Origin: Lineus longissimus
Lineage: Eukaryota > Nemertea > Pilidiophora > Heteronemertea > Lineidae
Assembly: GCF_910592395.1 (NCBI RefSeq)
Contig: NC_088312.1
Span: 4,772,001-4,836,000 of the forward strand
Direction of reading: 5' to 3'
Length of the DNA stretch: 64,000 nucleotides
Under the pieces are notes generated by a model. The model did not search any database. It saw nothing but the letters and a program-made list of their open reading frames with translations, and was not told the DNA's origin. Positions within the stretch are counted from its first letter, which is position 1. Each line of letters starts with the position of its first letter. The position numbers and the translations under genes were made by a program. Shown in pieces: positions 1 to 13,100 of this stretch.

Positions 1-58
1 CGTGAAGCTGCACTTTCTCTCCTCAGTCCGCAGCTGACCCTCCCCATGTCCCGCAAAC

Positions 59-68
59 TTTTATAAAA
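59..68 (-). promoter_or_regulatory. Palindromic TATA-box candidate
   Basis: TTTTATAAAA reads as TATAAAA on both strands. On the minus strand it is followed about 25-30 bases downstream by a GC-rich stretch and a TCAGCT initiator-like word near position 35. A CRE-like GACGTCAT lies at 182-189, upstream in that orientation. This is a reasonable core promoter layout for a transcript running off the left edge, possibly an internal promoter of the PRDM1-type gene. No transcript evidence can be seen, so it remains a motif-based guess. Confidence 0.3.
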
Positions 69-294
69 CCTCGGTCATTAACAGCGCAAACTGAATGCCG
101 CTAATCACAATCAAAATATTTTGGAAAACTTACAAACTTTAATTTCTAAGAGTGACCAGTGGCGGTAGTTTTGCCGTGGGCGACGTCATTATATCAGTTG
201 CGAGACCCCAACAGGGCCAGTGAACTCCGGCTACTTTTGCTTTTCACCGGTTTACACTCGGACCAGTTCTAAATGAGATATCTGCATGGTGCTC

Positions 295-454
295 CTATAA
301 ATGCCGCTCCTGCTCCGGTGTCGTCTTTGACCGAGAGAGATCTCCTACTTGGGCTTTGATAATGTTTGTTTAGTGTATTGTGCAGCGTACGACGGAGGCA
401 TTTGGAGGTGCGTTGAGAAGCGGAAGCTCTTGCAGAACTGTTGTTGTTCAAGAG
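295..454 (+). promoter_or_regulatory. Possible plus-strand TATA and first exon
   Basis: CTATAAATG at 295-303 is followed by a CpG-richer stretch ending at a donor-like GAG|GTTAGT at 454/455. This could be a TATA promoter and untranslated first exon for a plus-strand transcript, with the CRE-like word at 182-189 upstream. No coding frame of any length is linked to it, so the call is weak. Confidence 0.2.
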
Positions 455-3010
455 GTTAGTGATGCCATGTGAATTAGGAGCAAGAGTTTGGTCAAACCTG
501 GAAAATAGTTAAACGGTGTAATCGAAAAATATTTTAAAGAAGTCTAACATTGTATGTTTATCTCTATCTGGGTTGAGCATCAAAATTCCATCAGCGATAT
601 CACACGTTTTTTTACAAGATGTACATTAGATCACGTGTCGGCAGAGGTAGACCTACGCTGTGGTATCTCAATGGTATAGTCAAATAGGGGAGTTTTGAGG
701 GGTTGTCACCCGATTTCCTGACAACTCCCGAAATGCTGATCCTTGCCTAACTGATCACCCTCACCCATGAAAGGGAAGATATTGAAATCTTGACCACATT
801 GTCAAAGTAGATTGTAGTGGATAGACTGCCGTCAATGGTCATCTATCATACTTTAAATGGTTACTAAACTTCACAAAGAAAACATTGTAAATTACTGAAG
901 AAAAGTAATATATCCAGCTGACAAAGAAGCAAGTCAGACATGACAGCGATCACCCAGCGGAGAAAGCACATTTAGAAAATTTCTTTTTCCGGTACTGCTG
1001 AGGAAAATCAACCATCCCTCTACATGAAGTTAATGGGAGTTAATAAGTTTCTCCCACGATTGACACTACACGATTTCCAGTCGTTAATTAGTTCCTGGGT
1101 TCAAAGGGATACGACAAAACACTTGACTGGTTTAACACAGGATTGCGACCTCCATACGCTTGAATTATCATTGTCAAGGACTTTGCTAAACTTGATGCTT
1201 CAGGTTCAAAAGTTTTTGAGATTTCCTCTTGAATTGGACAGTTATGGAGTAACGATTGTTGCTTGATACCTCGGGTTGTTCCCACCCACTTTCAGCCTTC
1301 CACTAAAGAAATTAATAGCCCGCCTTGTGTCTTGCTGACCTCACAGACAGAGACATTGAAATATTGACAAATGACACCATCTTAACCCATTCATGGAATG
1401 TCAATTGTGATTCAAAGTCCAAAGTATCTCAGATACATACTTTGTCAAAATGGGACCCTATGTCACCAAGAACCTGTCATTTAAAGCATAATATTGACAA
1501 ATTTTGTAGCTGTTTTAGCCTTTTTTTATCATGAAGTGCCATATTCTAATGAAAAGAATTGTAGTGATTAAAAAAGCAACGTTCAAAAATAGCTTTCACT
1601 CGTTGTCCGAGTCGGGGCCATATGGGCATTGGGGACCCGAGGATACACAAAGGCTGGACACCACTGAGTGATAGCATCACAGAGATAAAATGTGCGACAG
1701 AAAACAAATTAGTGGTTGTTGAAAAATAAGCTCAAACTGACCAAACCACTGATAAAGCCATTACAAAGAAATCTCTTTAAAAATAAATTTCACTACTTTT
1801 CCCCAAAATAAATTACACTTCATTCCCATGAGAAGTCAGCTGGTTAGCTCCGCAATCTGACGGGTGGAGACGGGATATATCAGTGCGAGACAGAGCTCGT
1901 ATCACTACAAGATATGCCACATATCTGATGGGCAAGTCGTGCCCCCTCAAAGGTATTCTGCCCAGGATAATGGACCCAGGAACAGATGGTGAGGGGTATT
2001 TCTGGCAATGTGACGGGTTATCAGCTAAAGATCGTGGCATCATTAGTTTGACGTTACCACACTATCTAGCGGTAATCAGCACAGCCGACACATTATGGTG
2101 TGAGGTTGATGTGAATGATTTCAACAATTGATCATCTTGGAGGACAAACGTCAAAAACATCATTAGATCAGCAGGCTTCTCAAGAGGAAATTGTTTACAT
2201 CAAAAGTATAATTTTGGACTTTTGGGTCACATTGGCTCAATATCATAAGCGCGTTACTTCTAATGAGTACTGCAGTCGGAACTGGCCAGAAACTGAATCG
2301 TATCAAACACCTACTCAAAGAGAAGGTTCATGACAAAAACAAGGATAAAATAAATTACTAGCAGAAATTAAGACTCAAATCATGTATTCTCTCTTTGAAC
2401 AGTTCTTGATAAAATATTCCTTATCAACTAAAACTAAACTATCCGAGGCACTTCCACCTTGATTTCGAGCATTTCCTGATACCAATCACTGCTTCCCTGT
2501 CTAGGTCGAATTCATGATCAAAGCACAACCTTTTTAAACAACTTTCAAATCCAAAGTTTAACATATCAGCTCGTGAGTCAAGAAATCCAGATCAATTCTA
2601 CTCAATGAATCAGGCCTTGAGGTCAAAATATGAGTATGTTTTTCTCATCTTTCAGGTTTTAGTAAATACTGTTATCACGTTGTTCAATGAGACATGTCAT
2701 TCAGTATCCATACCAAAAGGGTCCAGTACGTCAGACAACAAAAATCAGACTTCTTTAATCGGTTAAGAATTTTCTAATGAAAGATAACTCAATGAAATAA
2801 AATGACCAGAATATTAAGTTTTGATTATGTGGAAGAGATTTTGGGCTGAACTGCCACGCTTTTCCACGACAGATATGTGACCATCTGCACTGAAATTATG
2901 GATGTGTCACTCTCTAAACAAAAGGAACAGAAAGTTGAACCTTGTGCATTAAACAAAACACTGAATTTTAACGAACTAAATGTATCTTAAAATAATTCAA
3001 AATAACTTAC
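455..3010. other. Non-coding stretch left of the PRDM1-type exon
   Basis: I see no exon with coherent splice sites and family-like content here. In particular, no PR-domain exon, which should be the next one on the minus strand, is found before the window ends. Open frames near 1813-2131 exist on both strands, but neither resembles a PR domain or a zinc finger. The stretch is best read as intron of the PRDM1-type gene. Confidence 0.5.
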
Positions 3011-3177
3011 ATCAGCCAGTTTTAGTGAGGGCTTGAGGACAAGGTTTCGTGGTAGTGAGGCGTGTGCCCGGTTGGCTACCATGTCTGGACATGGCCTGTC
3101 TTGTACGATATAGGTGCAGATGCGGTTAAAGTCAGCCTCCTTTAAACTGAAGATGTCAATGCCATCTTCCATCACGT
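3011..3177 (-). CDS. prdm1: Exon of a Blimp-1/PRDM1-type factor
   Basis: A single 167-bp internal exon on the minus strand has an acceptor (ttttcag) just above 3177 and a GTAAGT donor just below 3011. It enters in phase 1 and leaves in phase 0, giving 55 whole codons. The peptide contains VMEDGIDIF, then EADF, CTYIVQDRP and ASLPRNLVLKPS. This matches, in order and spacing, the segment of vertebrate PRDM1/Blimp-1 just before its PR domain (MEDADM, EAEFEEKCTYIVNDHP, ASLPRNLLFK), and the exon break falls at the same place. The ATG inside the exon aligns with the shorter vertebrate start and may be the initiator. PRDM1 proteins are nuclear transcriptional repressors with a PR/SET domain and C2H2 fingers. 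Those parts must lie beyond position 1, so the gene is partial here. Confidence 0.85.
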
Positions 3178-4522
3178 CTGAAAAGAGAAAGTCGACAAAA
3201 CCTATCAATACAGTAATTGACTGAGTCAAATGAAAGATTTTCTTCCAACATCATCATCATCTTTCATTGTGCCTAGAATGTAAAAATGATTAAAAATATA
3301 TGTAAAAGTAAAAAGTTCTAATGACAGATTATTTAGATATTGTTTAGATGCTGGCTTTGGTGATTCAACCATGTATGATGACTATAGAGCCCTGCAATTT
3401 GACATAAGAGTTGAAATTATATAATCAATAGCACTATACCTTTTTTTATACCTTTGTCCCAAGCCTTGCCCACACACTTGTTGATCATGCTGACGAACGA
3501 GAATCCAGCCAGAGATTCCACCTAACTCGGAGGAGCAAGTGTCACAAACTGACTCAGATATCCTCGCAAAATATTTATAACTATAACGTCCCAAGAATCC
3601 CAGTTGATTTTGCGAGTTTGTCAAACACATACCTTGCAGGATTAAATGATTGCACAATGATAAGGTGGTCATTATTAAAATGAGTTCCAACGCAAAAAGA
3701 CATGAAATTCCAGTGTTTCATGTGCTGAGATCTACATCTGCGTTGGGTGAAACAATTCTTGATAATGGTTTCATCCTAACTGTTATGAATACAGCCATGC
3801 ATTGGTGACAAATTGTAAAAACTTATTTGGTCTTGCTTGATGGAAAATGACCACACGCTGGCTTCATCATTTCATTGTTTTGACTCAAGTCTGTTTCACC
3901 GATGCTTGGCTGGATTCAGCTACAGACTCTGCAAAAAATATTCAGCTATTGTTGCCAACTTAGCATGGATTCTATCATAGTCCATGAAGCTGCCAATAAC
4001 TTCATCGTATTTGACTTACGCGATTTGGCGAGATGTGAAATTCTGCCCACAGGGTCAAGACAAATAATGCGATGATCACATCGGAGATAAGATTTAAACG
4101 ACGTCATGGCGCACCGACGCTGCAAGGTGCTTTGTTTGTACCAAGTGGACAGTATAAAATGAGGATGGAAAGCGAAAAGTTGACAAGTTGGCAGGATCAG
4201 GTGTAAGGTTCGGGGTTGTGGTCCTTTGTCAAATTTTTGGACAAAAGTTAATGGTCTGTCATTTTGGCCCTCGAGATGGGAAAACGTTCATTACAATGTT
4301 AGGGGGCAACAGTCAAAAGGTGACGGGCCATGTCAAACATCTGTGGTGGACTTGTAGAACTTTTTTTCACTCTCTGCAGGTTTTGATGGGTCTGGGGTCC
4401 TTGAGACTCAGATCTTACTCATTAATTGCTTACGAAGATGAAGGAAATACTTTTGCAATAAAGCGAGAGCACGTTGGCTAGTAAGAACTTGCAATAAAAC
4501 TTCCAATTGGTTCTGCTCAAGG

Positions 4523-4720
4523 GAGGTGCGTTGGCACAGTGGCAGAGTCACTAACTTTAATTGGAAGGTTGTGGGTTTGAGGCTCGGCTAGCGCCGCAAA
4601 AGGATTTCTTTCACTAAAGACACCAAAAAGGAAACCACTACAAACTTGTAAAAGAGTGGCCCTTAGGGAATTCATGGTTTAGAAACAGCTTTTAAACGGT
4701 TAGAAACTTATGGGTGGTGG
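4523..4720 (+). repeat. tRNA-derived SINE-like element
   Basis: GTTGGCACAGTGGCAGAG near 4530-4547 resembles a polymerase III A box. GGGTTTGAGGCTC at 4573-4585 resembles a B box, at tRNA-like spacing. The tRNA-like head is followed by a non-tRNA body without a clear poly-A tail. It does not fold as a functional tRNA (weak acceptor stem), so a SINE head is the better reading. The right boundary is a guess. Confidence 0.45.
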
Positions 4721-5777
4721 GACATCTATTCCTTCATAGTGTGTCACCAGCCATCCAGGTCTAATTTCGAGGATTAATCAGCAAACATAAATTTTGAATT
4801 CGCTGTGGAGATTAGATCTTGTCAAAGTCAACTGCAAGGAAAGTTATGTCAAATTGGTGAAAAAAGCCAGAAGTGGCCAATAACAGAACCTCAGTATTTA
4901 AATTTGATATATAAATCAAGATCACCTGATGGGCCCTTTCCAACTTATGGACCGATAGTATCATGTGTGCATCCACTGACTCCACTTGGATGATCTGTTC
5001 ATTACTTCAGCACCAGCGGGCAGCACTCAAAGTCTTGCCCCTCAATAAAAAACTTTCCAACAGCAAAATAATAGGAGGTGACATGTTGGCATTCCAACTC
5101 AACTATCTTTGAACAAACTGTGGTGCGGAACATGTTCAAATACTGCTGTAGGAATGACAGTTTAGTGGAACTGCACTTGAAATTTATTGCGTCCCAGCAA
5201 AGCTGCGATGCGGGATCAAACCACTCAGAAAACTTCTCTGTCAACAAAATTTCAAAGGACAAGTCATTTCACTTAATATCAAAGATTTTGAAAAAGTGAT
5301 AAGATTGTAGACACATTCTCCAAAGACATATTCCTTAATATTAACTTGCTTAACCTAGAATATCTCTGTAACACACTTTTGGAGAGTTGATGTTTAGAAG
5401 GTGCAAACTTCACCTTAGTTAGATAAGTTATGATTTGACTTAAAAGCAACTTGTCATTCATCAACTTCAGACTTTTCTGGAGAACTTTGAACAATATGTT
5501 GAAATAAAGAACTTACCTGGGTGTGGCTAGCAACAAAATTCTACAACTGGTTCACTTCTCCAACAAAATCACCATCTTTCATTTTGATAACACAAACGAA
5601 TGCAATTTCTATTTAAAAAGTTTTGAGCATTGGGAACTGTCTTAGAACAGTATGATTAGAGTTGTGATTTTCGGTACCCAGCTAAAGTTGTAACCAGACT
5701 AAGTATACTACTACTACTTAAATAGATTGTGTTACCTAGTTAGTATGTTATTCATCATTTCCATGAATTCACCTTTT

Positions 5778-5921
5778 TTGGAAGGATATGTGATGCAAAA
5801 TGTCTCAAGAGGTAGCTAACATTTGGTGATCTCTGTACCACCAAGGAATTTTGGAAGGATATGTGATGCAAAATGTCTCAAGAGGTAGCTAACATTTGGT
5901 GATCTCTGTACCACCAAGGAA
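5778..5921. repeat. Perfect 73-bp tandem duplication
   Basis: The block starting TTGGAAGGATATGTGATGC at 5778 is repeated at 5851, with identity through 5921, giving a period of 73 bases. No divergence is seen between the copies, so the duplication is recent or an assembly artefact. It has no coding content. Confidence 0.9.
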
Positions 5922-6559
5922 GGAAAAGGAGAAATTCCCTATTAGCTGCGAGGTCAAGGGTTGTCCTTTGTCCATTTTGGTATTTTTCCTTTAGTTACAT
6001 ATACTTCCTCATTACATTTACCATCCTCAGGTGAAACCCCACAAAGGTTAGGCACAAATATCAAGGCTTGTGGCATGACAAAGGAATACCTTAAAACAAA
6101 TAATAGTCGACGTAATAATAATAATTTTCTGACGTATATTTGTACCGAATGCCAAAGGTACTTCCTTAAAGAGTTGGGCTTATCATAACTGGGCCCAAAA
6201 ATAGATTCCGAGATTGCATTCTTTTGGTGCAAAGTTCTAACAGACTCTCACAAGACTAATTTCTTCTTCTTTTTTAAGAGTTTTGAGTTTGATCCATTCA
6301 TACCGGAGACTCGTCACAATGTCTGAATAACTCTTAATCATATGAATTACAGGCATGAATTATGTCTTTGGTACTTTGGTACTAATTTTAAGAAAATGTA
6401 CGTCTATAGTTTGCATAACGCCACCTGCCCAACATATTTACTTTAAAATCCATTTAAATCCCTCGAAAACCAGAGTTCTTTTTATTGGATGGATCTTCTG
6501 CTAAATAGATAACAGGAGTTCACATGGAAAGTTTCCGTGGTTCGCTAACTCCCCCCAGC

Positions 6560-6930
6560 AGAGCCTACAACAATCTTATTAGTCAATTAGCCTGTGACGA
6601 GCCGTCTCGTTCCACGCATTGCCGATCAAGCATTGTCGTTTTTTGTCAAACAAAATGGCCGTGGCAGGTAAAGAGGGTAATCATGCTAATTACGCCAAAT
6701 GAGAGGAAGCGTAGCGCTGGTTTTGAAAGTTAGTCAATACGTACATAAATTGTAGAATGTCTGTTACACAGTATGAGGGCCTGTGCAGGCCTTTAGAAAA
6801 CACCATTAGACTTTCAGTGGCAAATGTTCTGTTAACTTTCACTCAAGTTTCTTGTTAATTATCTATCCAATCAGTGTAATTAGCCAAATTATTGGATAAT
6901 TAGGGAAGACCTATTGGAATAGGATCTTAG
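6560..6930. promoter_or_regulatory. Candidate enhancer block with homeodomain words
   Basis: Within about 370 bases there are several TAATTA/TAATTAG-type cores, two CCAAT-like words and an ATTGG-ATAATTAG stretch, beside a CpG-containing segment (6590-6720). Motif clustering is seen directly. Regulatory function and any link to the PRDM1-type gene are inference. Confidence 0.2.
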
Positions 6931-9678
6931 GATCATTTTCTTAAATCTTGAGTCTATTAAGGCCTTCTAGATAAGGGTTGTTAGCCTTTCAGTGACAAAA
7001 GTTTTGATATAGATAAGTATTTGTTCTTTCACATGGCAGATCTTTTGTATCATTTCTATCAATATTTTTGAAAATTTCTGTGCATTCAAGCCAACCCTAT
7101 ATTGACATTGAGTGACAGAAAGTCCAAGTATCCAACATAAATAGGAAACGAAATTCTTATGAAAACAGGATGTGAAAACTACACCAAAAACAACAAATAA
7201 CGACTTTACATAGAAAAGGTGAAAATACTTATATTGACTAATTTTTGTGATAAATATAATATTATTTGTCAACAAGCCAGTGACTTTCACAAGTTTCTAT
7301 AGACAGACATCCCTGGTGTTTATCTTGCCTAACAATGAAAATGATAGGAAAGGGAATTACCACATTGAAACATATAGCTGATTAGTAGGCCCTGGCTGGT
7401 CAAAGTTGACATCTAAATTTCAAAATGACAATACAAGTCTCAAGAGCAATAAAGAATTTTATTGTAGTTCTTGAACCCCACTCATCATAAATGAATTTTC
7501 TTGATAAAATTTGATACATGGACAATCACATATTAGAGAAAAAGAAGCCAAAAAAGTACAAACCAAATGATTTTGAAAGCAAATCTCAGAAACCCTTCAA
7601 AAATGTCCAATGTCTAAGGAAGCCATGGGCAATTGAAAACTAGTGTCATCCAAAGATGAAATCGGAAAGCCATCTCAGAATAATCTGTTTGAGTGAAGTA
7701 CTTTTCAGAACTTCTTAAAGCAAATTAAATATGACTTTTGCATAATTAAAAATACTCAGGTCAAATATTTAATGGCAAATATGATTATAACAAAGCAATA
7801 GTAAAGAAGATGACAACCAGTTAATGGCTATTTTGCATAATATAGATATCACATTGTACCAAAAAGCCAAGTAGGCCTGCATGTAGATATCGATATTGAA
7901 AATACCAACATTATCAAGAATAATCCATACTTGACATTATCAATATTGCAAGAAAAAAGACATTAGGCAAAATGGCATTAAACCATAAAACTGTCCCATA
8001 CATTTTCACCAAAATGAAAACTGAATAAACAACTGCAAAATAAACCTTCTAAACAAAATTTGATCTGGTCCTACCTCTTTTCTTTAAGAGTGCCGGTAAT
8101 CCAAAAAGAATAAAGTTTTGTAGTTTCATCTGTCCGTTGACAGATTCCGTCAAAGAGAGGTCAGTGTGTAAAGGTCCTGTGAATATAAGTTGGACAGAAG
8201 TGCATCCTTATCATAAGTCAATAAGACTTTGGACTTGTCATGAATGTGGAAGTTGGGGCCAGCCCGGGTTTGTTTTCACTTGTGGCTGGGGGAGATAATA
8301 TCAGATAATGTCCCATTACACCGCAATGTCCTCCGATGAGTCTATTCTTAAATGAGGGTGAACGCACGCTCGAAACTATTGTCATACCTGTGGTTGGGTG
8401 AAGCCATTTTCCTGGGGTGTAAGGAACTGTGAAAAGATGTTACTGATCTGAAAGTCCAGTCCATCCTGAGTTGATCTGTCTGACATACACATTTTGTACA
8501 CAAAACTACTTAACTATGTATAGGTCATCAGGCAAACAAGAGCAAAATTATGACAAGACAAACTTTACGGTCTGCAAACTAAGAATGTGTTTTGTAAAGT
8601 TCCGGTTTGGACCGCCGGACTTGTATTGCGCGGTTCATTTCAGGCCCAGTGACTTTGTGAGCAAAGATGGTCACGGTTTTAAGGACAAATGACAAGATAA
8701 TTGATACAGTTCTTCACAGTTAATCCAATGGTGAATCTTTGGTAATCTTAGTTTCTTTTGAAGTAAAAGTTGTTTTTTTTCCCAAATACCTCGAAGTGAA
8801 TATCCCGTGAAAATGTGTTTAACTGATTTTTGACTGTTTTGTTCAAAATTGCCTTTGTTCACTGACATTAGACAAGAAAAAGACTTTTCATTCAGTTACA
8901 GACAGCTTGTTTCCAAAAATAGTATTCATCACACTATACATGCATACCAGCTTTGAACACCCTCCCTCCCTGATCAGACATTCTCACAGCTAATTCAACT
9001 TCAAGTATCATAAATTCTTATTTGTCGTTTGCCATACTTTGGCAGATTTAGTTAATATCTGGCGATATGCTTGGTGCCCGTTAGGGCTATAGCAGCAGGT
9101 ATAGGAAGATGAATACTGCCCCTGTTATACCACTGATGTAAAAAACTTTCCTTGCAGAAAGACAACAGTGTCTTCAGGACTCATGATAATACTGGTTTAG
9201 AATCAATAAAACCAGAGAAATACCGCCGTTCAAAGCAACTTAAAAATGCAGAAAGGGAAATTAATAAACGTTAAATCAAAGTAACTGAGATATGAAAGTT
9301 GGCTCGGAGTGTAGCGTAAACATCGCGAAGTGTCCGATGATTTCTGTTGCCATAGTAATGAAACAGCCAGCTATTAAGAAACAACTTAATCGCCAGGTAA
9401 CGGAAATTAAGACAAGAAATTGATTGCAAACTTCAGATACTTTTGATGTATTAAGATAATAAAATTTGGAGCTACCAAACAGCCAATCGAAATTTATTTG
9501 CTGCGTCTCTGGAAATGGTCGTTTTGGATCGTTTTCTAGATAAGGGAAATGTTCGTATTATGAATTATTAAACTACTAAAAGGAACTTGCTACTAATGCT
9601 GTAGCGACAGTTGCTTGATTTATCGCAGGTTCCTTGTGGAAAGTCACCATTAATTGACTCATGGATTGACAGAGGACT

Positions 9679-10199
9679 TCAATACAGGAATAACGGAGCG
9701 ATAAATGCGGGAGAAATTGATTTCATGGCTGATTCATTGAGTCTTGACAGGGAAGCCATGAGTAAGTGATTGCCCTCAATCAGACAAAAGTCATCCTCAT
9801 CAAATCCGGTTGATACCGGACGGCTTGGCTCAAAATGGCACCAAGTAAATTCAAATGTTCCTTGAGAAAGCTTAAAGATTTTGTCTTCATTTTGTCTCGG
9901 TTCTTTTGTTTCTGGCCTAACCACACTCTACCAGTTCCCCGGTTCATTTGTCGAACACTTCTGTATCGGCAGTGGCACTAAATCATGGTAGCTGATTCTT
10001 ATCGCAGAGGAAAGTTTTTCCACAAATTCATCAAATATTTGCACAACCTGGTTAGATTCGTCGGGGGACAGATTGCCCGGGAAAGCAACTGTTTGAATAA
10101 TGATACGAGAAGCATTTAAGGGGCCAGGCAAGCTGTACCAGTTTGTGATACCAATCCAAAAGTCATTCTTTCCATTTCTAATCATGCCTCTTTCTTGTC
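9679..10199 (-). pseudogene. Protein-like frame with one in-frame TAG
   Basis: On the minus strand one frame stays open from about 10199 to 9679 except for a single TAG at about 9925-9927. The peptide looks protein-like (NWYSLPGPLN, FPGNLSPDES, YHDLVPLPIQKC before the stop; FTWCHFEP and SRPVSTGFDEDDFCLIEG after it) rather than low-complexity. I do not recognise the family and see no good flanking splice sites. It could be an old retrocopy, a transposon remnant or chance. Confidence 0.3.
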
Positions 10200-13100
10200 A
10201 CTGATGTCACTTGAAAAATTACATATCTTTTTATCATTTTGAGCATGACATGTACAAGTGAAATTAGTAGAGGTAACCTGGAACCAACTAATTCTTATCT
10301 AAGATACAATTTTTCAAATCATGTCATTAATATTGATAAAGCATTTTAACAGATTTTGAGATCAGATTCAAGGGTTTTGTTGACTGTCTTTCGGTTTTTC
10401 CTGCATTGTTAAAAATCGTGCATGAAATATTTCATTCCTATTTTTGAATTTTTCCACTTTGTCTTGGACTAAGAACAGGATAACTGCGTTCAGCCCAGGC
10501 CTTTAGTTGGTAATACAAAAGTAAAATGAGAAACATCTTTGAAGTATGAACTCCAAACTGGTAAAATTTCACAAATCCTCAAAAATATAAAGACGATAGG
10601 TTTTTCAAATTCAATTTAAATACTTGGCATAGCAGAAAAATACCTGAACCTCCAGGGCATCATTTGACCATTAAACACCAGTGATTACTGCTAATTATCC
10701 ACAGTCCATCCAGAAATGGCTGCTGTGTCCTACCAGCTATGCGACTGTCCTTTCACACCTGGGGTTAATGACCTATCAGCAAAGATCCCACAGCACCAAA
10801 CATATCATTTACCTCATTTATCTGATATCATGAATACCTAAAAACCTCTTACTCCGCAGAGATTTCCCTGTAACTTTATGCTGCATTAGAAAACAACACA
10901 AAGGTTTTCATGTCCGTGAAATCAAATTTGGTTCCGCACAGCAAGACTATGGTTACTGGCCAAAATGTCTTCTAAATTTGCATGAAAATAACAGCATCTA
11001 TGAAATTTTACAATCTTTTTATTTTCACCGCTGCGGTATTTATCACAAGCAGGAAGGATGAGGGGTGATTATCATTAATTATCATCATCGGGTGATTAGT
11101 CGATGGACTTTCTTCTAAGTTGAGGTAATGGAATGGAGGTGATAATACCTCTGGGGTTGAGAGGATCAAATGATGCTGTAGGAGTTGCTACCCGGTACAC
11201 ATCATCTTAAGTTTGAATCCCAAGTAACCTGAAGTTATTTTGAATATGAAGATACTATTTTTGAGATTAGAGTTTTTTTGTTTTTTTTTTGTTATTCAGA
11301 CGGTACTAGTTTGATGCTTATGCCAAGCTATTTAATTGGATAGAGAAACTTCATAATTTAAGAATTGTAGCACATTACAATTACAAGAAAATTTGTAAAC
11401 ATATATATATTTACCTGCATATGAGGCAAGCATAGACAATCAAATATGTTTACATTTTTTCCCCTTGACTTATCCTAGTCAAGGCATTTCAAAGAAAGTG
11501 TAGTTGCATGTCTTGTCAGAGACATTTTGTATGCTTTAGTAAGTTCTCAACAAAGTGAAAATCCACAGCGTTCCAACTTGCTGTAAACTTTTTTTTAGAT
11601 GAATACAAGATGCGCATTGACGTATTTCCTTCTTAAAATCATCGATCTGCAAAACTGCGTTTCTCAGATGAGCAAACAACCGAACAGTTTGGTCTGGCCT
11701 CTCACCCTCAACAATGATGATATCAACCAACCGCAACCATGCAGTCACTGTCATAACTTTCGGGTTCCACTGTGCATTAAGAAAAGAGACAGTAGACATA
11801 ACATAAGTATCCATTCCTCATGATATGCCTTTCATTTTTCAAAAAAAAAGAATTTCAAACAATTGTTGGGGAGATGCTAAGCAGACCTCGCCATAATCAT
11901 AATGTGTCATAAAATTTTATTATTCAGGGATGGATCATAAAGGTGCAAGGCATCAACAATAGGACATCCCAAATCAAATAATGACACATCTTTATGACAC
12001 TGCATTCTGCCGGGTATGTCGGTGTCAGGCATGCCAGTGTCTTCTTTTAAAACCACCTTCTACTCTGGTGGAAAAGAGAGGAACTAAATGTCTCCTTAAA
12101 ATCACAAATGATTCATCACAAAATACAAGCTGATCCGGATCATTTTTAGATGCGTTCAGAACTGAGTGTAGGCAAGGACTTTGTTTTGAAAATGGGTCTT
12201 TTATGCAAAAGGCCCCCAACACCCCTATCTTGATGATTAGGAGGATGTGATAAATTTATTCCACCAATGATGAGTAAGGGAAAGGAAATTATTCTCTATC
12301 TAAAACAATGAATTGAAACAGAGAATTGTACAGAATCATGCAAACACCTTCAATCATTTCCTCGCCCTCCTACTGAACACACTGAATTCTCACCCGCAGG
12401 AAACAACCCACTCTAATAGCTCATAGTCTATTTAGACAATGTTACTGAAATAAGGACACCATACCGTAAAGGAAGGCCATCATTAAACCGTTGTTCCCAA
12501 GGCTGTCCCAAGAAGAGGTGCCCAAGTCACTAAAGCAAGCACTGCACGTGCACTTCCACTTCTAAATCTCCCTTATCCATATTCAAAACTTTCTGTGATC
12601 AGTTCCTGTTGTTTTTGACCAACCGTCACTGGCTTTGTTAAGCTGCCTTGCCCATATGATGCCCGGCTGGTCCAAGAAGGTTTAATCGAACGGGAGGGCA
12701 CTTAGACACAAGTCTTAAAGAACAACTCTGCAAACAATTTACATATTGACTGTAGGCAAGAGAAGCAATTTAAAAATCGATGGGGGTCCGATTCATGGTT
12801 TCTTATGCCCGCTTCAAGCGCGGAGGGTCTGCATCGTTCACCTGGTAACTAGGGGGAGACTAGGATGCACAATGTTACCCTCAGGGTCACAATCATTTAG
12901 GATCTGGTGTTTTATAAGACTAGAGAGTAATTGCCGGTTTTCACAACACTTTTCACCTAAATTAAGCAATTGTCACCTCCACGTTTTGTCCCCGTTCTTA
13001 ATAATTGGGTATAGGATTTCAAAACAGACCTTCACGACAAAAACCCGTGTCATGTTAGATAAAGCGTGTAAAGGGAACAATCTCGGTTGAAAAGTGTAAA

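Larger units (their letters stand above)
3178..9678. other. Non-coding region upstream of the PRDM1-type exon
   Basis: No exon with family-level support is visible. The region holds a tRNA-like SINE head (4523-4720), a 73-bp tandem duplication (5778-5921) and AT-rich blocks with many homeodomain-type words (6560-6930). It also has isolated donor-like sites on the minus strand near 5516 (CAG|GTAAGT) and 8388 (CAG|GTATGA). The latter follows a short ATG-initiated seven-codon frame whose phase does not fit the exon at 3177. It is best read as intron and upstream regulatory DNA. Confidence 0.5.

Noticed and set aside
1813-2131. PR-domain exon of the PRDM1-type gene
   Set aside because: Frames on both strands were read and neither shows PR-domain hallmarks. 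The region has no suitable splice sites.
5516-5600. Strong minus-strand donor (CAG|GTAAGT) as part of a coding exon
   Set aside because: All three frames upstream contain stops within about 50 bases, so no coding exon can end there.
8388-8410. Short ATG exon with a CAG|GTATGA donor as the PRDM1-type start
   Set aside because: Its phase does not fit the exon at 3177: joining them leads to a stop within a few codons. At best it is untranslated.
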